49,226 nucleotides of DNA from a virus. The translations under genes and the position numbers were made by a program. Shown here piece by piece: positions 27,597 through 35,469 of the stretch (positions within the stretch are counted from its first letter, which is position 1; every line of letters starts with the position of its first letter). The stretch covers positions 1-49,226 of IMG/VR virus record IMGVR_UViG_3300042451_001219. One strand, written 5' to 3'. The notes under the pieces are model-generated. The model did not search any database and had not been told where the DNA came from. It saw only the letters and a program-made list of their open reading frames with translations.

Positions 27597-28049
27597 TTAT
27601 ATATTGATAATTACAAAATCGCTAGTTCCAAATGTCCCATTATTAACTGTATAATCTATTCTAACTTTAGCCGTATATGGTTTAGTTGATGCGCTAGATG
27701 CTCTAAATAATCTTGTGTCCTCGTCTTCGCTAATACTTGTTCCTGTCTCAGGATCTTCTTCAGCATTAACAACCTTTATTGAGTTAATGTCTAACTTAGG
27801 GATATACTTTTTTACTGAGTCCCTAATTTCATCTTCAATGTGTGAAAATGTAACGACGTCATTTTGATCAAAAATATATTCATATAATCTAGTTCCAAAG
27901 TCAGGTAAAAAATATCTAGTACCTTTCTTGGTTAATAATAAATGTATTAGATTGGCCCTAACCTCTTCGTCTTGAGTTCTGGTCATTCTAACATAATCAC
28001 CCATTAAACTATCCCTAAATGGGAAATCAACGCCATATGATGTAGCCAT
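27597..28049 (-). CDS. Baseplate wedge protein, gp25/W-like
   Basis: The 150-aa product fits the gp25-like family in length and motif. A helix ending in LLTKKGTRYFLPDFGTRLY carries the conserved R-x-x-x-P-x-F-G-x-x-L turn, followed by a helical segment (HIEDEIRDSVKKYIPKL) and C-terminal strands with a variable insert. In contractile tails this protein joins the wedges to the sheath. It is the first gene of tail block B, after a terminator and a TATTTAT box that fit a transcription start here. Confidence 0.88.
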   Translation of the reverse strand: MATSYGVDFPFRDSLMGDYVRMTRTQDEEVRANLIHLLLTKKGTRYFLPDFGTRLYEYIFDQNDVVTFSHIEDEIRDSVKKYIPKLDINSIKVVNAEEDPETGTSISEDEDTRLFRASSASTKPYTAKVRIDYTVNNGTFGTSDFVIINI

Positions 28050-28053
28050 ACAA

Positions 28054-28060
28054 ATAAATA
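28054..28060 (-). promoter_or_regulatory. Putative TATTTAT promoter box before the gp25-like gene
   Basis: The coding strand reads CATTATATTTATTTGT before ATG 28049, four bases from the start. It lies just after the terminator of the reductase gene, which makes a promoter here biologically needed. Confidence 0.48.
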
Positions 28061-28083
28061 TAATGAATGATAAAATGGTATTA

Positions 28084-28112
28084 AATAAAAAATCCGAACA
28101 AATGTCCGGATT
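28084..28112 (-). terminator. Rho-independent terminator after the reductase gene
   Basis: On the minus strand a nine-pair stem (AATCCGGAC / GTTCGGATT, one G-T pair) with a four-base loop is followed by TTTTATTTAA. It separates the replication block from tail block B. Confidence 0.82.
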
Positions 28113-28193
28113 AGTGATTAGGGGTTTAACTCCAGTATAACCTAATCTAAGATGCTCAAGGCGTAACTTGACGTTAGGGAGTCATCTGTATCT
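28113..28193 (-). other. Structured 3' untranslated region of the reductase gene
   Basis: This short non-coding stretch holds three nested or adjacent inverted repeats: GATTAGG at 28116-28122 with CCTAATC at 28141-28147; AGATG at 28150-28154 with CATCT at 28183-28187; and TCAAG at 28156-28160 with CTTGA at 28167-28171. It is more structured than other gaps. No tRNA features were found. Confidence 0.4.
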
Positions 28194-30104
28194 TTACTTG
28201 ATTGGGCACGCTCCTGTCGCACAATCTTGTAGTTCCATGTCGTCTTCTTTTATCTCAACAGATGTAATTGGTATTGTTTTACTAACCATTGCATCATATT
28301 CATCTTTATTAATTGTCTCATATGGTGCTTGATCAAAACCGTGGCCATGATATAAAAGGAAAGAAACGGTTTTCATTTCATGTCTAAAATGATCTTTAAG
28401 ATATTGTTTAATGTCTTCCAAATCTTCTTTTCTATAATAAACCGTACAACTAACTGAGTTATCTGACCACTCTGATTGCATTCTTCTTACCATATCCATT
28501 TGTACTCTCCAGTCATAATCGGCCGCAACCGGGGTTGTTTCTGGTAGTTTACATGGGAAAGAAATAACCATTGTTGATTTGTCTTCAGTACCATCAAATT
28601 TTCTTTGATACTCAATTGGATATCCGTGTTTTCTACAAACATCAACCAAAGGAGAATGAGACGAAATTCTAACCCTTCTAATATAGTAAGGTCCTGCAGG
28701 ATTTGGGTGAACGCCCGGGGTAACACCCGCAAGTAAACTTAATGTTCCACTAGGTTTAACCGTAGTTAATTTAATACTCTTAGGGAAACCGTGTTCGCCT
28801 GAATACCATTCATCATAGTTTCTTAACCAAACGTATGCGTCTTTTAACCAACTTCTTTGTTCTTCTGTTGCTTGTAAAATACCGGTCATTCCGATACCCA
28901 TTCTCATGTTTTTGTTTACAATATCTTCAGTTTCTTTTAATGAACAATGAAGGGCTAATGAATGTTTATTCATCCTATAAGCATATGTTATTGCTTCTAG
29001 TAATTCATCATAAGATTCGATATTTGGTAAGTAAACTTCAGCCAAACAACATGTTTCAAAGTTAACTAAAGATTGCTCTGCACACGGGTTAAAACCTTCA
29101 ACATCTGGGTCAGGGTACTGTGTTTCACCTGTTCTACCAACCGTTCTAGATAATTCCAAATTAATCAAGCCATATGGTTCACCCTGGTTATAGGTTTCCC
29201 AAAATTCATTAGGTAAATCATCCATATTTTCTGGTGCTACAACTGAGTTGTTACTCATTGCTCTCCAGTTAGGGATTTGGCCTAAATCCCATCTTTTTGA
29301 TTTAAGAAATTCTAAATCATCATAATCTCCAATAGCAATTTGTGCTGAACGACGAACGTTACCTGCAACCACCACCGATCCAATGATATTCATGATATCT
29401 AAACAATCAACTGGTTTTAATTTTTTATTTGCTCTAGAATTTAAAATTCTATGGATTTCACCGATACCCCAACATAAATCTTCCGGCCCAGATGCTGTTC
29501 CACCAAATCCTTTGATTGGAGCACCTTTAGAGCGAATACAAATCGTAGAGTAAGTAAACCCTTGTCCGCTATAGAAGTGCGCTTTAAGGACCTTCCCAAG
29601 CAATTTAACCCATCCTTCTCTAGTGTCTGGTACAATGTAGTCAGCATCCCCAGTATCCTTTCTTTCAATCTTAATTTTACCCTTTAATTTAGGTAATTGA
29701 TACACATTGTGTTTTTGGATATTGTATCCTACTCCACTACCTAGCATTAGCATTTCAAAACACCATGTAAATGGTCTAATTGGGTTGTTAACAACAACAA
29801 AAGCACAGTTTTGTAATGAGGGTAAACCTAATTTATCAACTGTTTTTGTACCCAATTGCCACATAAAACGACCTGCAGTTGAGAACTTAAGTTTCATTCT
29901 TAGTTCTGCATATCTTTTTTTCTCTTCTTCAGTAAAACCAACTTTTAATTGTTTTTCTGATGAATCCAATTCTCTTTGGATTACCTGCCAAAACTCCTCT
30001 GTTTTGGAATTTTGATCCTCTTCTTTAATTCTTCTAGCGTACGTTCTCTTAAATGTAATGTAGCCAATCTCCCCCCAGGGGACTTCAATTTCTTTAAAAT
30101 CCAT
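28194..30104 (-). CDS. nrdJ: Adenosylcobalamin-dependent (class II) ribonucleoside-triphosphate reductase
   Basis: The 636-aa product keeps the whole cysteine layout of monomeric class II reductases. Cys100 (LQNCAFV) and Cys352 (ETCC) form the active-site pair, Cys341 in NPCAE with Glu343 is the thiyl-radical site, and Cys628/Cys633 form the C-terminal CxxxxC shuttle. The spacing of 11 residues from radical Cys to second Cys, and of five in the tail pair, is that known from Lactobacillus leichmannii RTPR (Cys408/419 and 731/736). The protein is about 100 residues shorter than that enzyme. It makes dNTPs from NTPs using vitamin B12, without oxygen or a second subunit, feeding phage replication. 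The gene is last in the replication block and is followed by a terminator. Confidence 0.9.
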   Translation of the reverse strand: MDFKEIEVPWGEIGYITFKRTYARRIKEEDQNSKTEEFWQVIQRELDSSEKQLKVGFTEEEKKRYAELRMKLKFSTAGRFMWQLGTKTVDKLGLPSLQNCAFVVVNNPIRPFTWCFEMLMLGSGVGYNIQKHNVYQLPKLKGKIKIERKDTGDADYIVPDTREGWVKLLGKVLKAHFYSGQGFTYSTICIRSKGAPIKGFGGTASGPEDLCWGIGEIHRILNSRANKKLKPVDCLDIMNIIGSVVVAGNVRRSAQIAIGDYDDLEFLKSKRWDLGQIPNWRAMSNNSVVAPENMDDLPNEFWETYNQGEPYGLINLELSRTVGRTGETQYPDPDVEGFNPCAEQSLVNFETCCLAEVYLPNIESYDELLEAITYAYRMNKHSLALHCSLKETEDIVNKNMRMGIGMTGILQATEEQRSWLKDAYVWLRNYDEWYSGEHGFPKSIKLTTVKPSGTLSLLAGVTPGVHPNPAGPYYIRRVRISSHSPLVDVCRKHGYPIEYQRKFDGTEDKSTMVISFPCKLPETTPVAADYDWRVQMDMVRRMQSEWSDNSVSCTVYYRKEDLEDIKQYLKDHFRHEMKTVSFLLYHGHGFDQAPYETINKDEYDAMVSKTIPITSVEIKEDDMELQDCATGACPIK

Positions 30105-30225
30105 GTGTTCTTTTTTTTATCGTTTTAGTAATTATGTCCTCTGATTTCAGCGCTGTTTTTCGAAAGAGGTAAAAATAAATAGCATATATATTTGTGAAAA
30201 TCCTAGGATAAAAAATAATTTTTTT
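30105..30225 (-). promoter_or_regulatory. Leader region of the reductase gene, possible promoter and stem-loop
   Basis: This 121-base gap holds a TATTTAT on the coding strand (30175-30181), a perfect 10-base palindrome ATCCTAGGAT (30200-30209), an 8-base palindrome CAGCGCTG (30148-30155) and an outer CCTCT/AGAGG pair (30138-30142 with 30165-30169). It could carry a promoter and a 5' UTR stem-loop for the reductase. It is too short for, and lacks the conserved boxes of, a cobalamin riboswitch. Confidence 0.4.
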
Positions 30226-31599
30226 TTATACTTTTTTCCCTTCTTTTCTGTCCATTACATGTCTAACTCTTTGTATGTTTTTTTCAACCTTATCTTCTTC
30301 AAAACCTAACAATGTTGTGGTCTTATCTGTGTTAATTGTTAAGTATTCGTTGTTAAAATGACAGTTTCCAAATATCACACCATCTCTACCAATTCTTGAC
30401 TTTAATAGTGTTAAAGTAGCAAGATTGTGTTCCTTTTGTTCTAGTGTTTTACCAACAGATATGACAACGTGTCCGATTTGTGCTTTTTTAATTGATCCGC
30501 CCATTTGATCCGTTGTAACAACTTCGGACGATATTGATTCTCTATTACCTTGTGTTGCTGTCCATATTGCAATATCAAATTCCGATGTCATGGCTTCTAA
30601 TTGTCTCATAATAGAACCTTCACCTTTCCATTCTTCACCATATGATGCTCTTTCTGGTGATACACAATCAATATAATCTAAAGTTAAAACATCTATTTTA
30701 AAACCATCAGCAATCATTTTTCTCAACTTGGATTTTATTTCACTCATAGTAACAGAGTCACTAGGTAGTTTTAATAATTTAAGGTGTCCTTTTGATTCGC
30801 TTTGTGCTTTAATAACTAATTGCTCAACTGTTTCCGCGTCATCTGCTTGGTTATTTGCGGATATGCCAGACCAAATTGTAAAATGTTTTCTCTTGATGTT
30901 GTTAATGTTATCTTCAAAAAATATTTGAACAACATTCTTACCGTTTTTATGTGCCTCATTTGCAATTTTAGTAAGTAGAGTTGTTTTACCAGTACCAGTT
31001 GGTGCTAATATAACACCCAATTCACCTCTACCTAATCCGCCGTCAAGTAAATTGTCGATTCCGTTAATACCTGTCGGTATTGGATGTCTATTATCTTTTT
31101 CTAATGCTGATTTAATATCTTCAAAAACATCTTTTGCATCATTACCGGTTACACCTACTTGTAGGGCTTTTTGTATGATACCTTCAATTAATTTATATTG
31201 TTCAAAAGCGCCTTCGGTATTTATTGCCTCAATTTCTTTAATCGCCTTTTTTAATACTTGTTGTTTACAAAAATTAAGCGCTTGGTTTTGATAGTGTAGA
31301 TGATCGTGTAATTCGTGATTTTGGATATTACCGATAGTATCAATAATAACTTTGTTACTACCTTCTTTTGTTTCTTCACCTAATACTCTTGTTCTTAATG
31401 CTTCATATGACGGAATAGTTGTAAACTGCGTATGCATTTCTTTAATATATTGCATAACAGTTCTAAAATAACCACCATCAAAATAATGACTATCAATCAC
31501 ATCTACAATTGATTCGCCAAATTTTTTATCTTCAATTATTGTTTTTAATAGTGATAGTTGGAAACTCTGACCTAGATACCCAAAATTTTTTTCTTTCAT
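30226..31599 (-). CDS. Replicative DNA helicase, DnaB/gp41-like
   Basis: The 457-aa product has a helical N-terminal part and a RecA-type motor. Its Walker A is LAPTGTGKTT (about residues 198-207) and its Walker B is VLTLDYIDCV (about 303-312), with a later IWTATQGNRES sensor strand and an LLKSRIGRDG arginine-finger region. The length is close to T4 gp41. As a hexamer it should unwind the fork and recruit the primase encoded at 1150-2088. It lies 32 bases after the unknown 147-aa gene and shares its operon with UvsX and SSB. Confidence 0.9.
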   Translation of the reverse strand: MKEKNFGYLGQSFQLSLLKTIIEDKKFGESIVDVIDSHYFDGGYFRTVMQYIKEMHTQFTTIPSYEALRTRVLGEETKEGSNKVIIDTIGNIQNHELHDHLHYQNQALNFCKQQVLKKAIKEIEAINTEGAFEQYKLIEGIIQKALQVGVTGNDAKDVFEDIKSALEKDNRHPIPTGINGIDNLLDGGLGRGELGVILAPTGTGKTTLLTKIANEAHKNGKNVVQIFFEDNINNIKRKHFTIWSGISANNQADDAETVEQLVIKAQSESKGHLKLLKLPSDSVTMSEIKSKLRKMIADGFKIDVLTLDYIDCVSPERASYGEEWKGEGSIMRQLEAMTSEFDIAIWTATQGNRESISSEVVTTDQMGGSIKKAQIGHVVISVGKTLEQKEHNLATLTLLKSRIGRDGVIFGNCHFNNEYLTINTDKTTTLLGFEEDKVEKNIQRVRHVMDRKEGKKV

Positions 31600-31631
31600 G
31601 TTTATTGTTGTTTCGAAAATTACCTAATATT

Positions 31632-32075
31632 TTATAGTTCATACTGAAGATAAGTTGTTTCCAACTCATCTCTTGACATAGTTTCAGTCAGATCCGCCAA
31701 AATTCTTCTAAGTTTTGGTCTAATGTCGACAGAATATCTCACTTTTGGGTGAAACACACTAGCCAAGAATATTCTTTCAATAAATACATCATCGTTTTGT
31801 TTGATTTGAAGTAAAAAATATTGTTCTTCATTTGATGCCTGTTCTTCCACATTTGGTGAATTCAAAATATAGTTTTGATTTTCAACCAGATAATTGGAAC
31901 TTTTTATTTTAAGATCTTGACCAATTTCTTCACAAATTTCTTTTACCAAATAGTGAAGGTCCAAAGATCGTCTACTTTGAGGGTTATAATCCCTTACGTT
32001 GAAAAAACGTTGACAAATAATGTTATTGTCCAGTGTGAGTAAAAATTCAAATTTGTTTTGTTCTTGAATGTTCAT
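31632..32075 (-). CDS. Unknown 147-aa protein in the replication operon
   Basis: No family is recognised. The sequence is hydrophilic with two similar halves: a strand such as KFEFLLTLDNNIICQRFFNV early and EQYFLLQIKQNDDVFIERIF later, each followed by an arginine-rich or basic helix (NPQSRRSLD; HPKVRYSVD). This suggests an internal duplication. It is packed between the 5' nuclease (four-base gap) and the helicase, so a replication-accessory role such as helicase loading or processivity is possible, but this is only inference from position. No membrane segment or metal motif is present. Confidence 0.5.
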   Translation of the reverse strand: MNIQEQNKFEFLLTLDNNIICQRFFNVRDYNPQSRRSLDLHYLVKEICEEIGQDLKIKSSNYLVENQNYILNSPNVEEQASNEEQYFLLQIKQNDDVFIERIFLASVFHPKVRYSVDIRPKLRRILADLTETMSRDELETTYLQYEL

Positions 32076-32079
32076 TTGT

Positions 32080-33093
32080 TTAGATTTTAAATTTAATTAT
32101 TTTTTTATTTTTTTCCTTTCTTGTTAATCTTAAAAAAGGATTAAGGAAATTTATCCAGGCGTCCTCTTGTTTTGGTAAGGCGGTAAACATTCCGTCCTCC
32201 ATCATCATTTTCATTGTGTTTTTATAGGATCTACCTTCAGGATCTAATGTTTCGTTTATTAATAAGTTAATTTGTTCTTTCGCTAGGTCGGTTAATATTG
32301 GTTCCGTTAAATCAACAACCTTTTCGTTAATCTCAAAAAACTCATCACCAAATACACCTAATTTGGTTACACCGGTCAATAAGTTTTGTATAGATTTGTT
32401 GTGTTTATCTTGTTCAAATAACACATTAAATTGTTCTCTAACCTCACTTAATGTTAATTGCCTAGTTTTCATCTCTGGGAAATAGTTAACCAATCTTTTT
32501 ATTCCCATACCTTTAATTCCGTGGATATTATCCGAAGGGTCCCCACATAAAATTTTAACTAATTTAACGTTTTCAATAAGGATTGTCTCGTGATCATATT
32601 CAATATTATCTCCTGCGCTATATAACTTACTATGTGATGGATTGTATAATTGTGTATCTTTAGAAACTAATTGTGCTAAATCTCTGTCAGATGAAAATAT
32701 TACTTTTTTTTCTTTTGGGGAATTTTGTACGTAGTGTGCAATGCAATCATCAGATTCACATCCAATATATTCGCCTTGCCTAACATATAACTCTTCTAGA
32801 TATTGTTTAATCCTTACTCTCTGATAATCATATGAACTTTCCGCTTCATCTGTCCATTTATCTGATCTTCTATTTTCTTTATATAGGTGATATATTTTTC
32901 TGCGAGAAAGGGCACTGTCTTCTCCGTCCCAAAATACACAGATCTTGTCTAAATGGTACGTCTCAAATGATCTTCTAAGAGTATTGAGAAAATGATATAT
33001 TCCTCCAAAGTGTTTGCCTTTATAAAAGTAGTTCTTAACACCAAAGAAACCAATCGTAAGTAAATTGTCTCCATCAACAAGTAATACGGACAT
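32080..33093 (-). CDS. FEN/PIN-type 5'-3' exonuclease (T4 RNase H-like)
   Basis: The 337-aa product has the acidic metal-binding ladder of flap endonucleases: LLVDGDN at the N-terminus, FWDGEDS, GCESDDCIA and FSSDRDLAQL. A helix-three-turn-helix follows with GDPSDNIHGIKGMG, which grips double-stranded DNA. In T4 the equivalent enzyme removes RNA primers from lagging-strand fragments. It sits 18 bases after uvsX and four bases before the 147-aa gene. The C-terminus is lysine-rich (TRKEKNKKII). Confident on family; primer removal is inferred from the replication context. Confidence 0.87.
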   Translation of the reverse strand: MSVLLVDGDNLLTIGFFGVKNYFYKGKHFGGIYHFLNTLRRSFETYHLDKICVFWDGEDSALSRRKIYHLYKENRRSDKWTDEAESSYDYQRVRIKQYLEELYVRQGEYIGCESDDCIAHYVQNSPKEKKVIFSSDRDLAQLVSKDTQLYNPSHSKLYSAGDNIEYDHETILIENVKLVKILCGDPSDNIHGIKGMGIKRLVNYFPEMKTRQLTLSEVREQFNVLFEQDKHNKSIQNLLTGVTKLGVFGDEFFEINEKVVDLTEPILTDLAKEQINLLINETLDPEGRSYKNTMKMMMEDGMFTALPKQEDAWINFLNPFLRLTRKEKNKKIIKFKI

Positions 33094-33111
33094 TAAAAAA
33101 TTAAATTATTA

Positions 33112-34086
33112 TTATTCATCATCTGTTACTACTTCTACTCCTGTGTCAGCAACATTAACACCTAGTTTTTCACTAATATAAGAACCTGCGTCTCTTTTGT
33201 ATTCTTCAATTGACTTCTTTTCTTCGCTTTCCGTTTTTGCACCCATAAATCCATGTGCTGTAACCATGATTCTACCATCTTCGTAACCTAAACCATTAAC
33301 GTGGTTTTTCATGATAGAAATTTTAGTTCTAGTTGCAATCTTAACTTTTCTTCCGTCTTTTTGAATTGCTATCTTTGTTGTTCCAGCATTTTTTTCATTA
33401 CCAAAACGGAATACTAATGTTGAGTTTAACCAGATTGCTTCACCACCTTTTGCTTTAATTTTTGGTTGACCGTATGGATTATCTGGTAATTCAACCCAAG
33501 GTTGGTTAACGATAACTAAAGTGTTCGTATATTTTTTATCTGTTCTGCGAGAACCAGAAATTCTTTGGTTTAATCCTTGACCAATTTTGTCTGATAAAAT
33601 TCTAGCATTGTGTTGTGCACCACCCTTACCTTCGTAAGTCATTTTACAAGGCACCGATCCAACTGAATCCCAAAGGAAAAGTAAATCATATGGTAAGTCG
33701 CCTTTTTCTTGCGCATCTAATAATTCATTGATATAATCTGTGATTTGTTCAATGTATTCAAAATCACTATTAAATAAATAAAAATCTTCTGAACGATCAA
33801 ACCCCATTAACTCAGCATGTTCCCAATTCCATTTTTGTTCTGTAATAATAAGAACTGGTAAAATTCCTTTCTTTTGGGCATCAACTGCCGATTTAACTAG
33901 GGCTGTTGTCTTGCCTGTGTCTGAGTGGCCAAGAAGCATATTTAAATGTCCAATAGCCGGACCTGGAATACCACTGGCATCTAAGAATGCATCACCTAAA
34001 TCAAGAAATCTTTCTGGTTTATATTCTGCCTCTTTAGAGAACTTTTTTCTTATTGATTCAAAACTATTTTTTTTAATCGCTGCCAT
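33112..34086 (-). CDS. uvsX: UvsX/RecA-like recombinase
   Basis: The start is set at ATG 34086. A longer frame begins at a TTG (34140), but those 18 codons lie inside a terminator hairpin and its T-run. The 324-aa product has a Walker A GHSDTGKTT, a Walker B-like LLFLWDSVGSVP, the RISGSRRTDKKYTN loop region and an LVIVNQPW segment, in RecA order. It should form filaments on single-stranded DNA and drive strand exchange for recombination-dependent replication, competing with SSB encoded just upstream. The C-terminus is acidic. The leader before the ATG is a run of A residues. Confidence 0.9.
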   Translation of the reverse strand: MAAIKKNSFESIRKKFSKEAEYKPERFLDLGDAFLDASGIPGPAIGHLNMLLGHSDTGKTTALVKSAVDAQKKGILPVLIITEQKWNWEHAELMGFDRSEDFYLFNSDFEYIEQITDYINELLDAQEKGDLPYDLLFLWDSVGSVPCKMTYEGKGGAQHNARILSDKIGQGLNQRISGSRRTDKKYTNTLVIVNQPWVELPDNPYGQPKIKAKGGEAIWLNSTLVFRFGNEKNAGTTKIAIQKDGRKVKIATRTKISIMKNHVNGLGYEDGRIMVTAHGFMGAKTESEEKKSIEEYKRDAGSYISEKLGVNVADTGVEVVTDDE

Positions 34087-34098
34087 ATATTTTTTTTT

Positions 34099-34148
34099 AA
34101 AAAGAGGGTCCCCTGTCTCCCTTTTATGTAAATTTGACAAGGGCCCTC
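34099..34148 (-). terminator. Terminator/attenuator between SSB and UvsX genes
   Basis: A long imperfect stem pairs 34104-34116 (GAGGGTCCCCTGT) with 34137-34148 (ACAAGGGCCCTC). The pairing is five, one bulge, three, one mismatch, three. On the minus strand it is followed by TTTTT. It lies 11 bases after the SSB stop and just ahead of the uvsX ATG, so it probably lets SSB be made in excess over UvsX. Confidence 0.75.
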
Positions 34149-34158
34149 AACATTTTAA

Positions 34159-34995
34159 TTAGAACGGTAGATCTTCGTCTACATCATCTTCGCTTTGTGG
34201 GTCCATTGTTGGTACGATTGGCGCAAACTCTGTTTGTGCTTCTTCACCATAACTCCATTTTTTAGTATCTGAATTCCATTTCGGAGTATAACCTTTTGCA
34301 ACACCTTCTAAGTATTCTTCTGGTTTTTTAGAATAAACGTCAGCCCATGTTAATGGATCGTTTACCCATTCACTCGCTTTTTCAGCATCAGTATGTAATG
34401 ATGATTTATCATCAGGAATAATTGATGTGATGTTAGTGTATTCACCACCATTTGGTTTTTTAGTTAAACTAAGTGAAATAATTAAATCACGACCATCTGA
34501 TTCATCCATTATGTTACCTTTTAAATTAATAACAGAATAAATTTTGTCGAAAACACCATCACCCTTAGAGTTGTATTTAAATCTCCAGAATTTAACGCCG
34601 TCCTGTTCGTTATCACGGTCAATTACCTTAACGATAAAGAATTTTTTAGGGTTATAATTCTTAGCCAATTCTTTGTCTGATTCCAAACCAGTACTTCTAA
34701 GTGTTTGATTTACTTCGTTTAATGGGGATCTTTTACCTTCATTTTTTCCTGGATCATATAACTTAACCCATTTTCCGTCAACTTGAATTTCGTGGAACCA
34801 AACCTCTTTAAATGGTGAACTTCCGTCCTTCATTGGTAGGATTCTAATTCTTCTTTGACCTGATGTTTGCCCTTTAGTTAAGATTGGGGCAAAATACTTC
34901 TTTAATCTTTCTTCCGATGTTACCTTATTAACCGGTAACGATGATTGTTTGTTTTTTTCGTACTGCGATAATACCGCGGCTAAACTGTCTGACAT
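34159..34995 (-). CDS. Single-stranded DNA-binding protein, gp32-like
   Basis: The 278-aa product starts MSDSLAAVLSQYEKN and has a basic region (SGQRRIRILPMKDGS) entering an OB-like core with KFFIVKVIDRDNEQDG and FWRFKYNSKGDGVFDKI, in the order of T4 gp32. It ends with an acidic tail, DVDEDLPF, like the partner-binding tips of SSBs. It contains no cysteine at all, so the structural zinc site of T4 gp32 is missing. Place and order (SSB, UvsX, nuclease, helicase) fit a fork and recombination role. A terminator follows, and another precedes the gene, giving it its own transcript. Confidence 0.85.
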   Translation of the reverse strand: MSDSLAAVLSQYEKNKQSSLPVNKVTSEERLKKYFAPILTKGQTSGQRRIRILPMKDGSSPFKEVWFHEIQVDGKWVKLYDPGKNEGKRSPLNEVNQTLRSTGLESDKELAKNYNPKKFFIVKVIDRDNEQDGVKFWRFKYNSKGDGVFDKIYSVINLKGNIMDESDGRDLIISLSLTKKPNGGEYTNITSIIPDDKSSLHTDAEKASEWVNDPLTWADVYSKKPEEYLEGVAKGYTPKWNSDTKKWSYGEEAQTEFAPIVPTMDPQSEDDVDEDLPF

Positions 34996-35041
34996 AACTG
35001 TAGTTTTTAATTAATAAATTTGTTAGATAACTAATATACAT

Positions 35042-35070
35042 AAAAAAACCCGAATTAAAAAATCCGGGTT
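35042..35070 (-). terminator. Rho-independent terminator before the SSB gene
   Basis: On the minus strand AACCCGGA / TTCGGGTT (one G-T pair) with an eight-base T/A loop is followed by seven T. It ends the transcript of the small-gene cluster at 35095-36308. Confidence 0.85.
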
Positions 35071-35094
35071 AATTATTTTTAAAAGTATTTTTAT

Positions 35095-35469
35095 TTATTC
35101 TAATGTTAATAAATAAGCCAATTTGTTAACTTCGCCTAACATTTCATCTCTAATATTAAGTAAATCAGTGTCTTTTGATGAATCTAATTCATTTGTTAAA
35201 TCAATCAAATAAGTTTTAATTTCTTGTAAAAAAGATACGATATCCAATTCTTTTAAATTTGTCAATGAAATGGTTTTATCTTCTTCCATTAACATAAATC
35301 TACCTTGTTTACCCATTGCTGTTTCAACATAGGTGTCAATTAGGTCGTCTAATGCTGAATAAATGCCTCCAAATGCGTTATGTCTTGCATAACCCTTAGT
35401 TTGCCAATGTAAGATTCTAAATTGGACTTGTTTTTCAATTAAAAATTTTACGTTAGAACTCAATTTCAT
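35095..35469 (-). CDS. Small Dps/ferritin-like helical protein (about 124 aa)
   Basis: The start is placed at ATG 35469, leaving a 17-base overlap with the upstream gene; a start at 35502 is possible but overlaps 50 bases. The protein is almost all helix and contains FRILHWQTKGYARHNAFGG, then YSALDDLIDTYVETAMG. The LHW-x(n)-H-x(n)-D pattern recalls Dps/ferritin-like proteins and, from memory, a phage family of unknown function (DUF5856). Metal binding is uncertain because the usual Dps ligands are not all clear. Its role in the phage is unknown. It may pack with DNA or protect it, but this is speculation from fold resemblance only. Confidence 0.6.
   Translation of the reverse strand: MKLSSNVKFLIEKQVQFRILHWQTKGYARHNAFGGIYSALDDLIDTYVETAMGKQGRFMLMEEDKTISLTNLKELDIVSFLQEIKTYLIDLTNELDSSKDTDLLNIRDEMLGEVNKLAYLLTLE

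Noticed and set aside
28113-28193. tRNA gene
   Set aside because: Stems do not fit a cloverleaf, there is no T-loop sequence and no CCA-type acceptor end.
30105-30225. Cobalamin riboswitch before the B12-dependent reductase
   Set aside because: The gap is too short and no B12-box-like conserved sequence was found.
34087-34140. Longer start (TTG) for UvsX
   Set aside because: It lies inside the hairpin and T-run of a terminator; ATG 34086 is better placed.
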